The notes below the pieces were generated by a model. That model did no database searches. It was not told the DNA's origin and was given only the letters and a program-made list of their open reading frames with translations. A stretch of DNA of 51,476 bases from Variovorax sp. dw_308 (GTDB lineage: Bacteria; Pseudomonadota; Gammaproteobacteria; Burkholderiales; Burkholderiaceae_C). A program made the position numbers and the translations under genes. Positions 1 through 8,714 of this stretch are shown piece by piece (within the stretch, counting starts at the first letter, position 1; every line of letters begins with the position of its first letter). The DNA is taken from the NCBI RefSeq assembly GCF_019207085.1, contig NZ_JAATOM010000033.1, positions 1-51,476 on the forward strand. The letters run 5' to 3'.

Positions 1-154
1 GCCCTCCAAAGGGAGGTCGGGGCCCATAGGAGTCAGTCGAGTTTCGAATCGGCCAGTCTAAGACCTGACGGTCGGCGCGGGCTCATGCTGCCGCCGGGTA
101 CCGCTACCTCACAGCCCACGGCCCAGCCCACAGCTCGCGCGAGTAGCCGCTCGA

Positions 155-3100
155 TCAAGGTCGGGGAAACAGCGGCTTCCAGGGGCGCTCCTGTACTGAT
201 CCACCGCTCCAGAAAATTGGCAGCGTGTTGTTAGGCGCTGTATTGTGGAAGATCACGAGCACACCCATCGCGCCGTGCCCTAAAGGAGTGCTCGGCACCA
301 ACTCGCGACCGATTTGCTGTACCACGTCTTGGGCGAACACGCGCTCGTCGTCGGTCGGGAAGATGCCGGCCTGATCATTGCAGGCGCGAAGTTCGTCTCC
401 GAACACCGTGGCTGAGTGAATGTCGATCTCCGGAAACTCGCCGCGTATGGCTCCGAGCGCCTCAGGGAAAGCAAACATAATGAAGACGGCGATCCGACGC
501 TCGTCTACATACTTCCCCCAAGCCTCGGCACCAACCGCCGCCTTGAACTTTCTCAGCCCCTTGAGCATCGACTCACCGGTACCCGCGAAGTCGTCGACGA
601 TGGCCACCATCGCGTCAGCCTCGAGATGCGTTCGCATCCACTGACCTAGTTCCGCTGCTGGGACGCACTTGCCCGGAAGAACTCGGCTTTTCAATTCTCG
701 TGCCATCGTCGCGCCACTCTTATGCTCGGCATCAAGGTACCCGATGGCCAAGTTGTCGCGGCGGCCCTTCACGATTTTCCAGATGCCGCGGCCGACACCG
801 TTGCGTCTTGCCAGGATCATTTGCTCGACCTTCTCCAATTGAACGCCGCGCATGCCTTCGTTAATGAAGCCCTTGTCAGCCATCCTTTGAAGAAGGAGGA
901 AAGCGACCTCGATCCGGCTGTCGTCATCGAATTGCCGGAGCCAACTCTTGATTTCAGCGACATCTTTCTGCCTACCGCAGTAGATTAGGCGCTGCGCCAC
1001 AATGAGCATGTCGTCCTCACTGATCGGAAACGCGGTGTCAGCGGTATCCACAGGCGCTGGCAGTTCGTCTTCACCGGTTCGGGCCGCACGCTGAGCCTCG
1101 AGAAGACTGCACCAGATGGGAAGAAGCTGAGCTCGAGCGTTCTCCCCAAGCCACTCTCGAAAGATCTGCAAGGCCACGACGAGCCCTTCACCGTCCTTTC
1201 GCTGCTCGAGAACGCCGCGCTGAAGCAAGCGTGCGCACGCGCGCCGCAACACCGATCCCTGCGCGCGATCCTGGGCGTCGATCGGAAGGCTCTCTTGAGC
1301 CTCAAGGAGTTCGTCGATCCCTTCGTAGCGACCGCCGAGAGCTGAGATGCAAGAGAGTGCGATGCAGTTTTCCGCAGCGTCCCGGCGCTTCTCTGCTGCG
1401 TCAAGCACCGGATTGTCCTCCCAGAAGTGAGAGAAGTTGGTTGCGCCAAGCGAGCGCAGCAGTTGCTGCCGGATCGCAGAGGTGTCATTCGCGTCCACGA
1501 AGGTCCTATGCTCCTGGAGGCAGCGATCGAAGATCTGGTAGCAGAAGTTGTTGATGAAGAACGGGTTCCCAGAGGTGTAGCCTGTGATGAACTCGATCGC
1601 TTCAGGATCGAACTCGATCGCGCCCCCGACGGGCGCTTCAATCAGGTTTCGGCAGTCCGCCGCACTGTCGATGCGGTCAAGGCGGACGTTTGTCCATTTG
1701 TTGAGGTCAGCTTGATGTCGGCTGAAGATCGCGTCCATTCGCTCGCTGCCAATGAAGAAGAACGTCAACCCCGCCTCCGAAGCGGATCGCAGACCCTTTA
1801 TGAATTGACGGCCTCGCTCACCCGTGTAAAACGCGGCGTCCAGATCGTCGAATTCGTCAATGATGACCACGAACTTCTGCTTGGGGTGCGTTGCCGAAAG
1901 TTGCTCCACGAACGGCACCAACAGGCTAATGCCGGCACCGAACTCGGATTCCGCGGGCACTTGGATAGAACTCGAGGCCTTCTGCATAAGTCGTCGCGCG
2001 ATTCGATGCGCAAGCTGACCCTCATGCAATGACGCGAGTTCACCCATTCTGAGAAGAATACAGGTAGTGTCTTCGCGCTCTGCAAGTTTGGCCGCCAAGA
2101 CCTGGAGCAGTGACGTCTTGCCGATACGCTTCTGTCCCCATACGAACGTGGATGTGCCTGCCATCGCAGCTAGATTCAGCTTACGAAGCAACGAATCCCG
2201 GCCATGGAGCCGCTCTGGCTTCTTGATCGGGTTGAGGGAATAGGGCGGCTCCGCAAGCATCGACTCCCAGTTGGGTTCAATGACTTGTTGGAATATCAGC
2301 AGGCGGTCCGCCTGAACGGACAGTTTTTCCGCGCCAGTGACGCATGTCCACTGGATCGGTATTTCGATCTCAGTCTGTGGCTTTGAGAGTACCAAACGAA
2401 TACGGACCAACTTCTCACCGTTGGCGGGTACGTCAAATGGTCCTGTTGGTTCCACAATGGCGAGATCGAACATCTGCTCTTGGGTCGTCTCCCGCTGCAG
2501 CGATACGTCGCGCGCATGGCCCTTACCGATATTTCGCAGCGTGAATGAAAGGGAAACCTCGGCGCCGATAGCCCGGAGATCCGCCTTGGTGCTGGGATTC
2601 CTAAGAGCTAGGATGGGCGCCAGTGCAGTTTCACCACGGGAAGACGCGTCCTCGATGATTGAGGTTAGATGATCGAGGACGGGCTTCACGAAAGATTGCC
2701 AAGCTTGGCTGCCGAGACGAGGGTCGCCCGAAGTCGGACTCTGGATCTTGATATTTTCGAGAAGCTCTGGGGCTCTTCGGATCACGTCCGTGTCTTCGTT
2801 CCGCTCATGGGCCTCGCAAATCTTGCGGAATGCGGGACCGAGCAGAACATCCAGGTCGCTCAAGAACTCCTTCTCTGCTGGAATCAACATCGGCTGGAGG
2901 CGGTGCGCGACCTTGAGCAGATCGATAGAGGCAATTTTTACGGTTGCTGGCGTTGTCCGTAGGAACCGTGTAACAGAGGCGGCAGTCGCAGCCCAATGTT
3001 CTTCCAGACGAACGAGCGCAGACCTGCACATTTCGACGGGTGAATTGCGTTGAACGACATACGCGGTCGCGATCTCATCCTTCAGCTTGAACGCAAAGTC

Positions 3101-4156
3101 ACGCGCTTCCTCCGACAATTCTGGGTCCGTAGCATCGATCCGATGAATGGCGTTTACAAACGCGACGGCCAAACTGGCTCCGGAAAACGAATCGGCGCTC
3201 TCCTGGAGCGACGCGAGAGAGTCCGGCTCAAGGTGCAGTCCCCGCGGCGAAGCCCAAGCGCTGACGACGCGCGCCAAGAGGGACGAGACCTGGTCGCCCG
3301 CCGCGCCTGGGAGTTGCTGGGCGAGCAGTTCGCCAACAGTAAACCCGTCGCCACGGTTCCTGGCGGCAGTTAAGGAGTCGGCAAGGGCATCTTTGGCTGT
3401 CTCCGTCTCGGTCGGGACGGACGTAGTGACTGCGCTGCCGAGCGACGTCTCGGTCACTCCGGCGAAAAAGGCCGCAGACCTTTGCCTTACTCGCGCAGCC
3501 AACTCGCGATTCCATACTTGCTGCATCGACCAAGGCAGGTAGGCCGTCGCTAAACCCTGCTCTTGCCAACGCTGAGCACTCGCCAACTCGCTGCCGTGCA
3601 GGTGATCGCGTTGTTCCTCGAGGAAGGTGCGGCGCCACTCGGCAAGCTCGACCGGGGTGAGCGTTGGCACGATAGGAAGGTCGCGCTCGCCAGGTCGCTT
3701 GGGTCGCGCCAGCCCGTCGCGGGAGTCCCATACATAGACATGCCCGCTGGTGTAGTCCATGAGCGCGGCCCACAAATCCTCACGGATCCGTCCGCGTCGT
3801 GGCACGTCTTCCCTGGGTTTCGCAGTCGCTTCCTGTACGCTCTCGGCCAACGCCTTTGCGGGAATGTGCCTCGCGAGCACAGCCTTCGGAGCGTCGTTGT
3901 CAAAGCCAGACGTTGCTGGGCAGACGCAATCTTTGCCGTCTTGCTTCACCAATTCAAAGTTCGGCGCGAGAAGCGCGACAAACGCGCGGATGTCGGCCGC
4001 TCCAAAGTCGGTTGTGTCGAAACGACGGTCCGTGATCTGCAGAAGCCGGTTTTTCAGTACCGCCATCGTCATCGAGCTGGCGCCTGGGCCTCCCTTGCGC
4101 TGCGCTTGAAGGAAGGCAGCCTTGACCAGCCCAAGCGCTTCGTCTTTGGTGAACAT
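155..4156 (-). CDS. OST-HTH / STAND NTPase / PRTase-like fusion protein (candidate defence protein)
   Basis: The protein has 1333 residues from the chosen start. Residues about 8-75 resemble an OST-HTH/LOTUS winged helix (LKNRLLQITDRRFDTTDFG, then a hydrophobic LLAPNFELV stretch), a fold known to bind RNA. Residues about 525-635 look like a beta-sandwich (LRNIGKGHARDVSL). A P-loop NTPase of STAND type follows, with Walker A GQKRIGKT at about 674-681 and Walker B IIDEFDD ending near 771, then a helical region. The last ~290 residues carry IVDDFAGTG (about 1186-1194), the PRPP-loop type motif, and a C-terminal NTAPNNTLPIFW...PLFPR signature that I associate with the PRTase-CE family of conflict systems. 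The reading frame stays open for 65 codons upstream, but ATG at 4154-4156 has a GAGGGAG ribosome site just before it, so I start there. It lies beside an integrase and a restriction locus. A role in phage defence is inference; the domains are read by eye. Confidence 0.72.
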   Translation of the reverse strand: MFTKDEALGLVKAAFLQAQRKGGPGASSMTMAVLKNRLLQITDRRFDTTDFGAADIRAFVALLAPNFELVKQDGKDCVCPATSGFDNDAPKAVLARHIPAKALAESVQEATAKPREDVPRRGRIREDLWAALMDYTSGHVYVWDSRDGLARPKRPGERDLPIVPTLTPVELAEWRRTFLEEQRDHLHGSELASAQRWQEQGLATAYLPWSMQQVWNRELAARVRQRSAAFFAGVTETSLGSAVTTSVPTETETAKDALADSLTAARNRGDGFTVGELLAQQLPGAAGDQVSSLLARVVSAWASPRGLHLEPDSLASLQESADSFSGASLAVAFVNAIHRIDATDPELSEEARDFAFKLKDEIATAYVVQRNSPVEMCRSALVRLEEHWAATAASVTRFLRTTPATVKIASIDLLKVAHRLQPMLIPAEKEFLSDLDVLLGPAFRKICEAHERNEDTDVIRRAPELLENIKIQSPTSGDPRLGSQAWQSFVKPVLDHLTSIIEDASSRGETALAPILALRNPSTKADLRAIGAEVSLSFTLRNIGKGHARDVSLQRETTQEQMFDLAIVEPTGPFDVPANGEKLVRIRLVLSKPQTEIEIPIQWTCVTGAEKLSVQADRLLIFQQVIEPNWESMLAEPPYSLNPIKKPERLHGRDSLLRKLNLAAMAGTSTFVWGQKRIGKTSLLQVLAAKLAEREDTTCILLRMGELASLHEGQLAHRIARRLMQKASSSIQVPAESEFGAGISLLVPFVEQLSATHPKQKFVVIIDEFDDLDAAFYTGERGRQFIKGLRSASEAGLTFFFIGSERMDAIFSRHQADLNKWTNVRLDRIDSAADCRNLIEAPVGGAIEFDPEAIEFITGYTSGNPFFINNFCYQIFDRCLQEHRTFVDANDTSAIRQQLLRSLGATNFSHFWEDNPVLDAAEKRRDAAENCIALSCISALGGRYEGIDELLEAQESLPIDAQDRAQGSVLRRACARLLQRGVLEQRKDGEGLVVALQIFREWLGENARAQLLPIWCSLLEAQRAARTGEDELPAPVDTADTAFPISEDDMLIVAQRLIYCGRQKDVAEIKSWLRQFDDDSRIEVAFLLLQRMADKGFINEGMRGVQLEKVEQMILARRNGVGRGIWKIVKGRRDNLAIGYLDAEHKSGATMARELKSRVLPGKCVPAAELGQWMRTHLEADAMVAIVDDFAGTGESMLKGLRKFKAAVGAEAWGKYVDERRIAVFIMFAFPEALGAIRGEFPEIDIHSATVFGDELRACNDQAGIFPTDDERVFAQDVVQQIGRELVPSTPLGHGAMGVLVIFHNTAPNNTLPIFWSGGSVQERPWKPLFPRP

Positions 4157-4783
4157 CAAATCTCCCTCGAGTGGCCAATCACGCAGCTTCTTTGGAAAGC
4201 GTGGGCATTCGGATCGATCCGGTGCCCACACAACATGCTTTTCTCGATGCCAGTCTATCAAGCGACATGCCGGACTTGACGTCGACGCTGGTTTCGCGGC
4301 CAGATAGCAGCCGCGAAGGACTATTCCAAGCGGAGCTACTCTTCGTTTCAAACAGGTATAGCGTTAGCAGGCGGCCGGCTTGAATACACGGCGCTGACGG
4401 CCATCATCCATAGCTTCTGTTTTGAGCTCCGGACGCTGCCGCTGCTGAAACAGCTTTCCTTTGGTGACCGCCACTGCACGCCTGACCGCGATGAAAAGAC
4501 TGTGAACAGCCGCCGAAGGCCGAGCCGGACCGCAGTCCGCGCTGCCTCTGACGGCGACCTCCGCTTTGCACCTGATTACCGACGGTTATCGGACGGCGCT
4601 CACGATTTCAGACTACGCACCGAGGCGGCCGAAAAGCCGACGCACGTCATCTTCCGCTCCTGGCCGAGACCGGGGCTAGGCCTCAACTCCAGAAAGCTGC
4701 CCCCCCGGCACGAGCATGCAACCCGTTGGCAGGGTCTTTCATCTGACCAGCATCAAACGCTTGGATGGCGCGTGGTGCATCGT
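4157..4783. other. Intergenic stretch without a recognised gene
   Basis: This lies between the divergently read NTPase gene and the recombinase gene. Short open frames exist on both strands, but none has a recognisable product or a good ribosome site. The stretch should hold the promoter of the NTPase gene; I could not pick a convincing -35/-10 pair. Confidence 0.5.
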
Positions 4784-4811
4784 TGGACTCCCTCAACTTG
4801 ATGGGAGTCCA
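4784..4811 (+). promoter_or_regulatory. Hairpin covering the ribosome site of the recombinase gene
   Basis: TGGACTCCC (4784-4792) and GGGAGTCCA (4803-4811) are perfect 9-bp complementary arms around a 10-nt loop. The 3' arm contains GGGAG, the only Shine-Dalgarno candidate for the ATG at 4814. In mRNA the site would be paired, which should hold translation of the recombinase low. It could alternatively be a recombinase binding site in DNA. Confidence 0.5.
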
Positions 4812-4813
4812 TC

Positions 4814-5437
4814 ATGGAAACCGTCTCCAACGCTGCTCACCACGAGCCATGGAACAAGGGCAAGATCGTCGGGCAGAAGGCACCGTTCAAGGTCAAGGAC
4901 ATCTGGGCACTTCGAGTTCGCCTTCAAATGGAAAACCGGGTGCGCGAGCTTGCGCTCTTCAACCTGGGGATTGACAGCAAGCTGCGCGGCTGCGACCTCG
5001 TCAGCCTCAAAGTCCGGGACATTTGCCATGGCGACCAGGTTGCCGCTCGCGCCGTCGTGATGCAACGCAAGACACAGCGTCCAGTGCAGTTCGAGTTGAC
5101 GCAGGTAACTCGCGACGCCCTGCAAAAGTGGATCAAGCAAGCAGGATTGAAGTCAGATAGTTTTCTGTTCCCGAGCCGTGTCCACGACTCGCCGCACTTG
5201 GGGACTCGGCAATACGCTCGAATCCTGGAGGGATGGGTCGAGGAACTCGGCCTTGATCGCTCGGACTACGGCACGCACTCGATGAGGCGAACGAAGGCAA
5301 CTTTGATCTATCGGCGTACCAAAAACCTGCGAGCGGTTCAGTTGCTGCTTGGCCACGTCAAACTTGAATCAACGGTGCGCTACCTCGGCATCGAGGTCGA
5401 CGACGCATTGGAGATCTCCGAGCAAACTGAGATCTGA
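4814..5437 (+). CDS. Small tyrosine recombinase (phage-integrase family)
   Basis: This 207-residue protein is essentially only the catalytic domain of a tyrosine recombinase and lacks the N-terminal core-binding domain of phage integrases. The catalytic set is visible: Arg in SKLRGCDL, a lysine in the QRKTQRP beta-hairpin, H-x-x-R in GTHSMRRTK, His in LLLGHVKLEST and the nucleophile Tyr in VRYLGIEVDDAL. Mini-integrases of about this length are a common proteobacterial family, so it is probably complete. The final codons lie inside a 69-bp repeat that recurs inverted at 13751-13819, beyond the restriction locus. It may act on that repeat or be an orphan; the sequence does not decide. A hairpin sequesters its ribosome site. 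Confidence 0.9.
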   Translation: METVSNAAHHEPWNKGKIVGQKAPFKVKDIWALRVRLQMENRVRELALFNLGIDSKLRGCDLVSLKVRDICHGDQVAARAVVMQRKTQRPVQFELTQVTRDALQKWIKQAGLKSDSFLFPSRVHDSPHLGTRQYARILEGWVEELGLDRSDYGTHSMRRTKATLIYRRTKNLRAVQLLLGHVKLESTVRYLGIEVDDALEISEQTEI

Positions 5438-5490
5438 ACAAGCCGGGAGACTGCTTCCGAGCAGGGCTGCGGAAGCACAGTCCCGGCCAT
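5422..5490 (+). repeat. 69-bp inverted repeat, left copy (IR-A)
   Basis: This is an exact reverse complement of 13751-13819 over all 69 positions. It begins within the last codons of the recombinase gene. It contains nested arms GCCGGGA/TCCCGGC and TGCTTCCG/CGGAAGCA around the loop AGCAGGGCTG, so a single strand can fold into a long hairpin. Together the two copies bracket hsdM, hsdS, prrC and hsdR. Confidence 0.95.
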
Positions 5491-5546
5491 CACCAGCCAT
5501 TCGATGTGGATGCCAGAAAGCACCCGTTCGACGCCGCTCTCGACCC
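5483..5546 (+). repeat. Direct repeat, copy 1 (partner 15177-15240)
   Basis: By eye 59 of 64 positions match 15177-15240 in the same orientation. The segment starts at the end of IR-A and runs into the spacer before hsdM. Read on the minus strand both copies encode a similar short peptide (VESGVER.LSGIHIE), so they may be remains of one older coding or repeat unit. Confidence 0.85.
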
Positions 5547-5930
5547 AACGCAGTCGGTCAGCATCAACCGTCGTCCGGCTGGTCCGCAGCGGTTGCCGAC
5601 CTTCCGAGGGTTGCGCTGGAGGTCCGCTGCAAGACCGAACTGAGTCACTCGGCGCTCTGGGCTGAGTGACGGTGGGCCCCACACTCCGATCGTTCGGCAA
5701 TTGGCCTGGAACGACCTACTCAGGAGCAAGTCCTGGGCGCTTGGCCGCCGAGCCGCCACGGCGGCCGTTCTGACCTTCAATCGTGCCCTACCGATCTAGC
5801 GCGTAGAGCCCAGTAAACTGACACACGGAGACAGGACCTTGAGGCTGTCTGAAAGATCCGGAGCCATTCCGGATGGTGCTCAACACCCGTCACTCCAACC
5901 CACAATACGGAACTTCAAAGCAGCAAGGAC
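5547..5930. other. Spacer upstream of hsdM
   Basis: No convincing gene is present. GTCACTC (5644-5650) and GAGTGAC (5664-5670) can pair as a hairpin. The hsdM promoter should lie in the right half; AAGGA just before the ATG at 5931 is a usable ribosome site. No clear -35/-10 pair was assigned. Confidence 0.45.
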
Positions 5931-7487
5931 ATGACCAGCACCCAACAACGCGCCGAACTTCAGCGACGCATCTGGCAGATCGCCAATGATGTCCGTGGGG
6001 CCGTCGACGGCTGGGACTTCAAGCAATACGTGCTTGGCGCCCTGTTCTACCGCTTCATCAGTGAAAACTTCGCGGCCTACATTGAAGGCGGGGACGAGAG
6101 CGTTGACTACGCCTTCCTGTCCGACGGGGTCATCACGCCGGAGATCAAAGATGACGCCGTCAAGACCAAAGGCTACTTCATCTACCCCAGCCAGCTGTTT
6201 GCCAACGTGGCCGCCCGCGCCAAAGACAACGAGAGCCTGAACACGGATCTGGCCGCCATCTTCTCGGCTATTGAAGGCTCCGCCCTGGGCTACCCATCAG
6301 AGCGCGACATCCGCGGCCTGTTTGCCGACTTCGACACCACCAGCAACCGCCTAGGCAACACGGTCAAAGACAAGAACGCCCGCCTCGCCGCAGTGCTTAA
6401 GGGCGTGGCCGATCTGGACTTCGGCACCTTTGACGACAGCCACATTGACCTGTTCGGCGACGCCTACGAATTTCTCATCTCCAACTACGCTGCCAACGCG
6501 GGCAAATCGGGCGGCGAGTTCTTCACGCCGCAGCAAGTCTCCAAGCTGATCGCCCAGCTGGCCATGTACAAGCAGACCAGCATCAACAAGATCTACGACC
6601 CGGCCTGCGGCTCCGGTTCGCTGCTGCTGCAAGCCAAGAAGCACTTCGACCAACACATCATCGAAGAAGGCTTTTTCGGGCAGGAACTTAACCACACCAC
6701 GTACAACCTGGCGCGGATGAACATGTTTCTCCACAACGTCAACTACGACAAGTTCAACATCCAGCTCGGCGACACCCTCATCGAACCCCATTTCGGCGAC
6801 GAGAAGCCTTTCGACGCCATCGTCTCCAACCCGCCGTACTCGGTGAAGTGGAAAGGCTCGGACGACCCCACGCTGATCAACGACGACCGCTTCGCCCCGG
6901 CCGGCGTGCTCCCGCCCAAGTCCAAAGCCGACTTTGCCTTTGTGCTGCACGCGCTCAGCTACCTCTCTGCACGAGGCCGCGCGGCCATCGTCTGCTTCCC
7001 CGGCATCTTCTACCGCAGCGGCGCCGAGCAGAAGATCCGCCAATACCTAGTGGATAACAACTATGTGGAATCGGTGATCTCGCTGGCGTCCAACCTGTTC
7101 TACGGCACCACCATCGCCGTGAACATTCTGGTGCTGTCCAAGCACAAAACTGACACCACCACTCAGTTCATCGATGCCAGCGGACTGTTTAAGAAGGAGA
7201 CCAATAACAACCTGCTGCAAGACACAGACATTGACCAGATCATGGCGGTATTCGACAGCAAGGCGGATGTGGAGCACTTCGCACGGTCCGTGTCGTTCGA
7301 GAAGGTCGCGGCCCACCAATACAACCTGTCGGTGAGCAGTTACGTCGAAGCCAAGGACAACCGCGAGGCGGTTGACATTACCCAACTCAATGTCGAGCTG
7401 AAAACAACTGTGGGCAGGATTGACCAGTTGCGCAAAGACATTGATGCCATCGTCGCCGAGATTGAAGGCGAGGAGTTGGAGGCATGA
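5931..7487 (+). CDS. hsdM: Type I restriction-modification methyltransferase subunit HsdM (type IC)
   Basis: This N6-adenine methyltransferase subunit has 518 residues, close to the 520 of EcoR124I. The start AELQRRIWQIANDVRGAVDG is typical of the IC family. The SAM motif DPACGSGSLL begins at residue 223 and the catalytic motif NPPY is at 300-303. With HsdS it forms the M2S1 methylase and with HsdR the restriction complex. It is the first gene of a tight operon and its stop overlaps the hsdS start (ATGA). No frameshift or missing motif is seen, so it should be active. Confidence 0.97.
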   Translation: MTSTQQRAELQRRIWQIANDVRGAVDGWDFKQYVLGALFYRFISENFAAYIEGGDESVDYAFLSDGVITPEIKDDAVKTKGYFIYPSQLFANVAARAKDNESLNTDLAAIFSAIEGSALGYPSERDIRGLFADFDTTSNRLGNTVKDKNARLAAVLKGVADLDFGTFDDSHIDLFGDAYEFLISNYAANAGKSGGEFFTPQQVSKLIAQLAMYKQTSINKIYDPACGSGSLLLQAKKHFDQHIIEEGFFGQELNHTTYNLARMNMFLHNVNYDKFNIQLGDTLIEPHFGDEKPFDAIVSNPPYSVKWKGSDDPTLINDDRFAPAGVLPPKSKADFAFVLHALSYLSARGRAAIVCFPGIFYRSGAEQKIRQYLVDNNYVESVISLASNLFYGTTIAVNILVLSKHKTDTTTQFIDASGLFKKETNNNLLQDTDIDQIMAVFDSKADVEHFARSVSFEKVAAHQYNLSVSSYVEAKDNREAVDITQLNVELKTTVGRIDQLRKDIDAIVAEIEGEELEA

Positions 7488-8713
7488 GCAGCTTGGGCTT
7501 CTTGGAAAAGCTGCTGGATGGCGTTGCGGTCGAGTGGAAGCCGCTGGGGTCTGTTGCAGACATCGGCACCGGGACCTCGAATCGTCAAGATCAGGGTGAA
7601 AGTGGAATCTACCCGTTCTATGTTCGATCGAAAAGTATTCTGAGGTCAGACACTTTTGAATTCGATGAGGTGGCAATAATCATTCCTGGCGAAGGCGGGA
7701 TTGGCGAGATATTTCACTATGCAGAAGGGAAGTATGCCCTGCATCAGAGGGCTTACAGGGTTCGCATCACGTCAGATGTCGTGAGTACGAAATTCTTGTA
7801 CTACTTCATGCGTTCTAGCTTTAAAAAATTCATTTTGACGAGGAGTGTCGGCGCTACTGCTATCTCAATTAGAAAGCCGATGATTGAAGGATTTCCCGTC
7901 CCGATCCCCTGCCCAGACAAACCTAAAAAATCGCTTGAGATCCAGGTCGAAATCGTTCGTTTACTGGACACTTTTACCGAGCTTACTGCCGAACTTATTG
8001 CCGAGCTTACAGCTGAGCTTACCGCCCGCAAGAAGCAGTACAGCCACTATCGAGATCAGCTGTTGCGTTTTGAAGATGAAGAGGTTGAATGGAAGGCGCT
8101 GGGTGAGATCGGGAAATTCATTCGCGGCAGGCGCTTCACGAAGGCTGACTTTGTGGACGACGGAATCAGCGCGATTCATTATGGCGAGATTTACACGCGA
8201 TACCGTGTTTGGACAGATCATGCCGTGTCCAAGGTGCGGTCTGACATGGAAAGCTCATTGCGCTACGCGAAACCTAATGATGTCGTGATAACCGGCGTTG
8301 GTGAAACGGTTGAAGATGTTGGAAAGGCAGTTGCGTGGATCGGCGATGGCGAAGTGGCTTTTCATGATGACAGCTATGCCTTCCGTCACTCGATGAATCC
8401 GAGATACATATCCTACGCAATGCAAACTGCTGCGTTCATCGATGAGAAGGCAAAGCATGTGTCTCGCGGAAAGGTCAATCGCCTGCTGGTCGATGGCCTT
8501 GCGAAGGTCAGAATACCGATCCCCTATCCGAACGATGTCGGGAAGTCGCTTGCAGAGCAGGAGCGCGTCGTTACTATCCTGGACAAGTTCGACGCTCTGA
8601 CCCAGTCCATTACCGAAGATCTGCCTAGAGAAATCGAGCTTCGACAGAAGCAATACGAGCACTACCGAGATTTGCTATTGAATTTCCCAAAGCAGCACCA
8701 GGTGGCGGCCTGA
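7484..8713 (+). CDS. hsdS: Type I restriction-modification specificity subunit HsdS
   Basis: This 409-residue DNA-recognition subunit has two target-recognition domains (about residues 10-160 and 195-365), each followed by a conserved helical segment ending in RKKQYSHYRDQLL or RQKQYEHYRDLLL. The central spacer holds four tandem tetrapeptides (ELTA, ELIA, ELTA, ELTA, residues 166-181). These correspond to the TAEL repeats of EcoR124I/EcoR124II, whose number sets the spacing between the two half-sites. The gene overlaps hsdM by 4 bp and ends one base before prrC. Its base composition is visibly less GC-rich than that of hsdM and hsdR, as expected for exchanged recognition domains. The target sequence cannot be read from the protein by eye. 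Confidence 0.95.
   Translation: MSSLGFLEKLLDGVAVEWKPLGSVADIGTGTSNRQDQGESGIYPFYVRSKSILRSDTFEFDEVAIIIPGEGGIGEIFHYAEGKYALHQRAYRVRITSDVVSTKFLYYFMRSSFKKFILTRSVGATAISIRKPMIEGFPVPIPCPDKPKKSLEIQVEIVRLLDTFTELTAELIAELTAELTARKKQYSHYRDQLLRFEDEEVEWKALGEIGKFIRGRRFTKADFVDDGISAIHYGEIYTRYRVWTDHAVSKVRSDMESSLRYAKPNDVVITGVGETVEDVGKAVAWIGDGEVAFHDDSYAFRHSMNPRYISYAMQTAAFIDEKAKHVSRGKVNRLLVDGLAKVRIPIPYPNDVGKSLAEQERVVTILDKFDALTQSITEDLPREIELRQKQYEHYRDLLLNFPKQHQVAA
7979..8026 (+). repeat. Four tandem 12-bp repeats in the hsdS central spacer
   Basis: The units are 7979-7990, 7991-8002, 8003-8014 and 8015-8026, each a variant of GAGCTTACNGCC and each encoding E-L-(T/I)-A. Gain or loss of one unit keeps the frame and would change the distance between half-sites, as known for EcoR124I versus EcoR124II. 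Confidence 0.9.
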
Positions 8714-8714
8714 G

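Noticed and set aside
4157..4351. Upstream 65-codon extension of the large NTPase gene
   Set aside because: No ribosome site at the outer start and no domain character in the extension; GAGGGAG before the ATG at 4156 and the OST-HTH-like start right after it favour the shorter form.
4814..5490. Chromosomal integron (IntI with attC-like hairpin)
   Set aside because: The recombinase lacks the N-terminal domain and any visible IntI-specific insertion, and the hairpin repeat is an identical inverted pair, not a series of attC sites behind each cassette.
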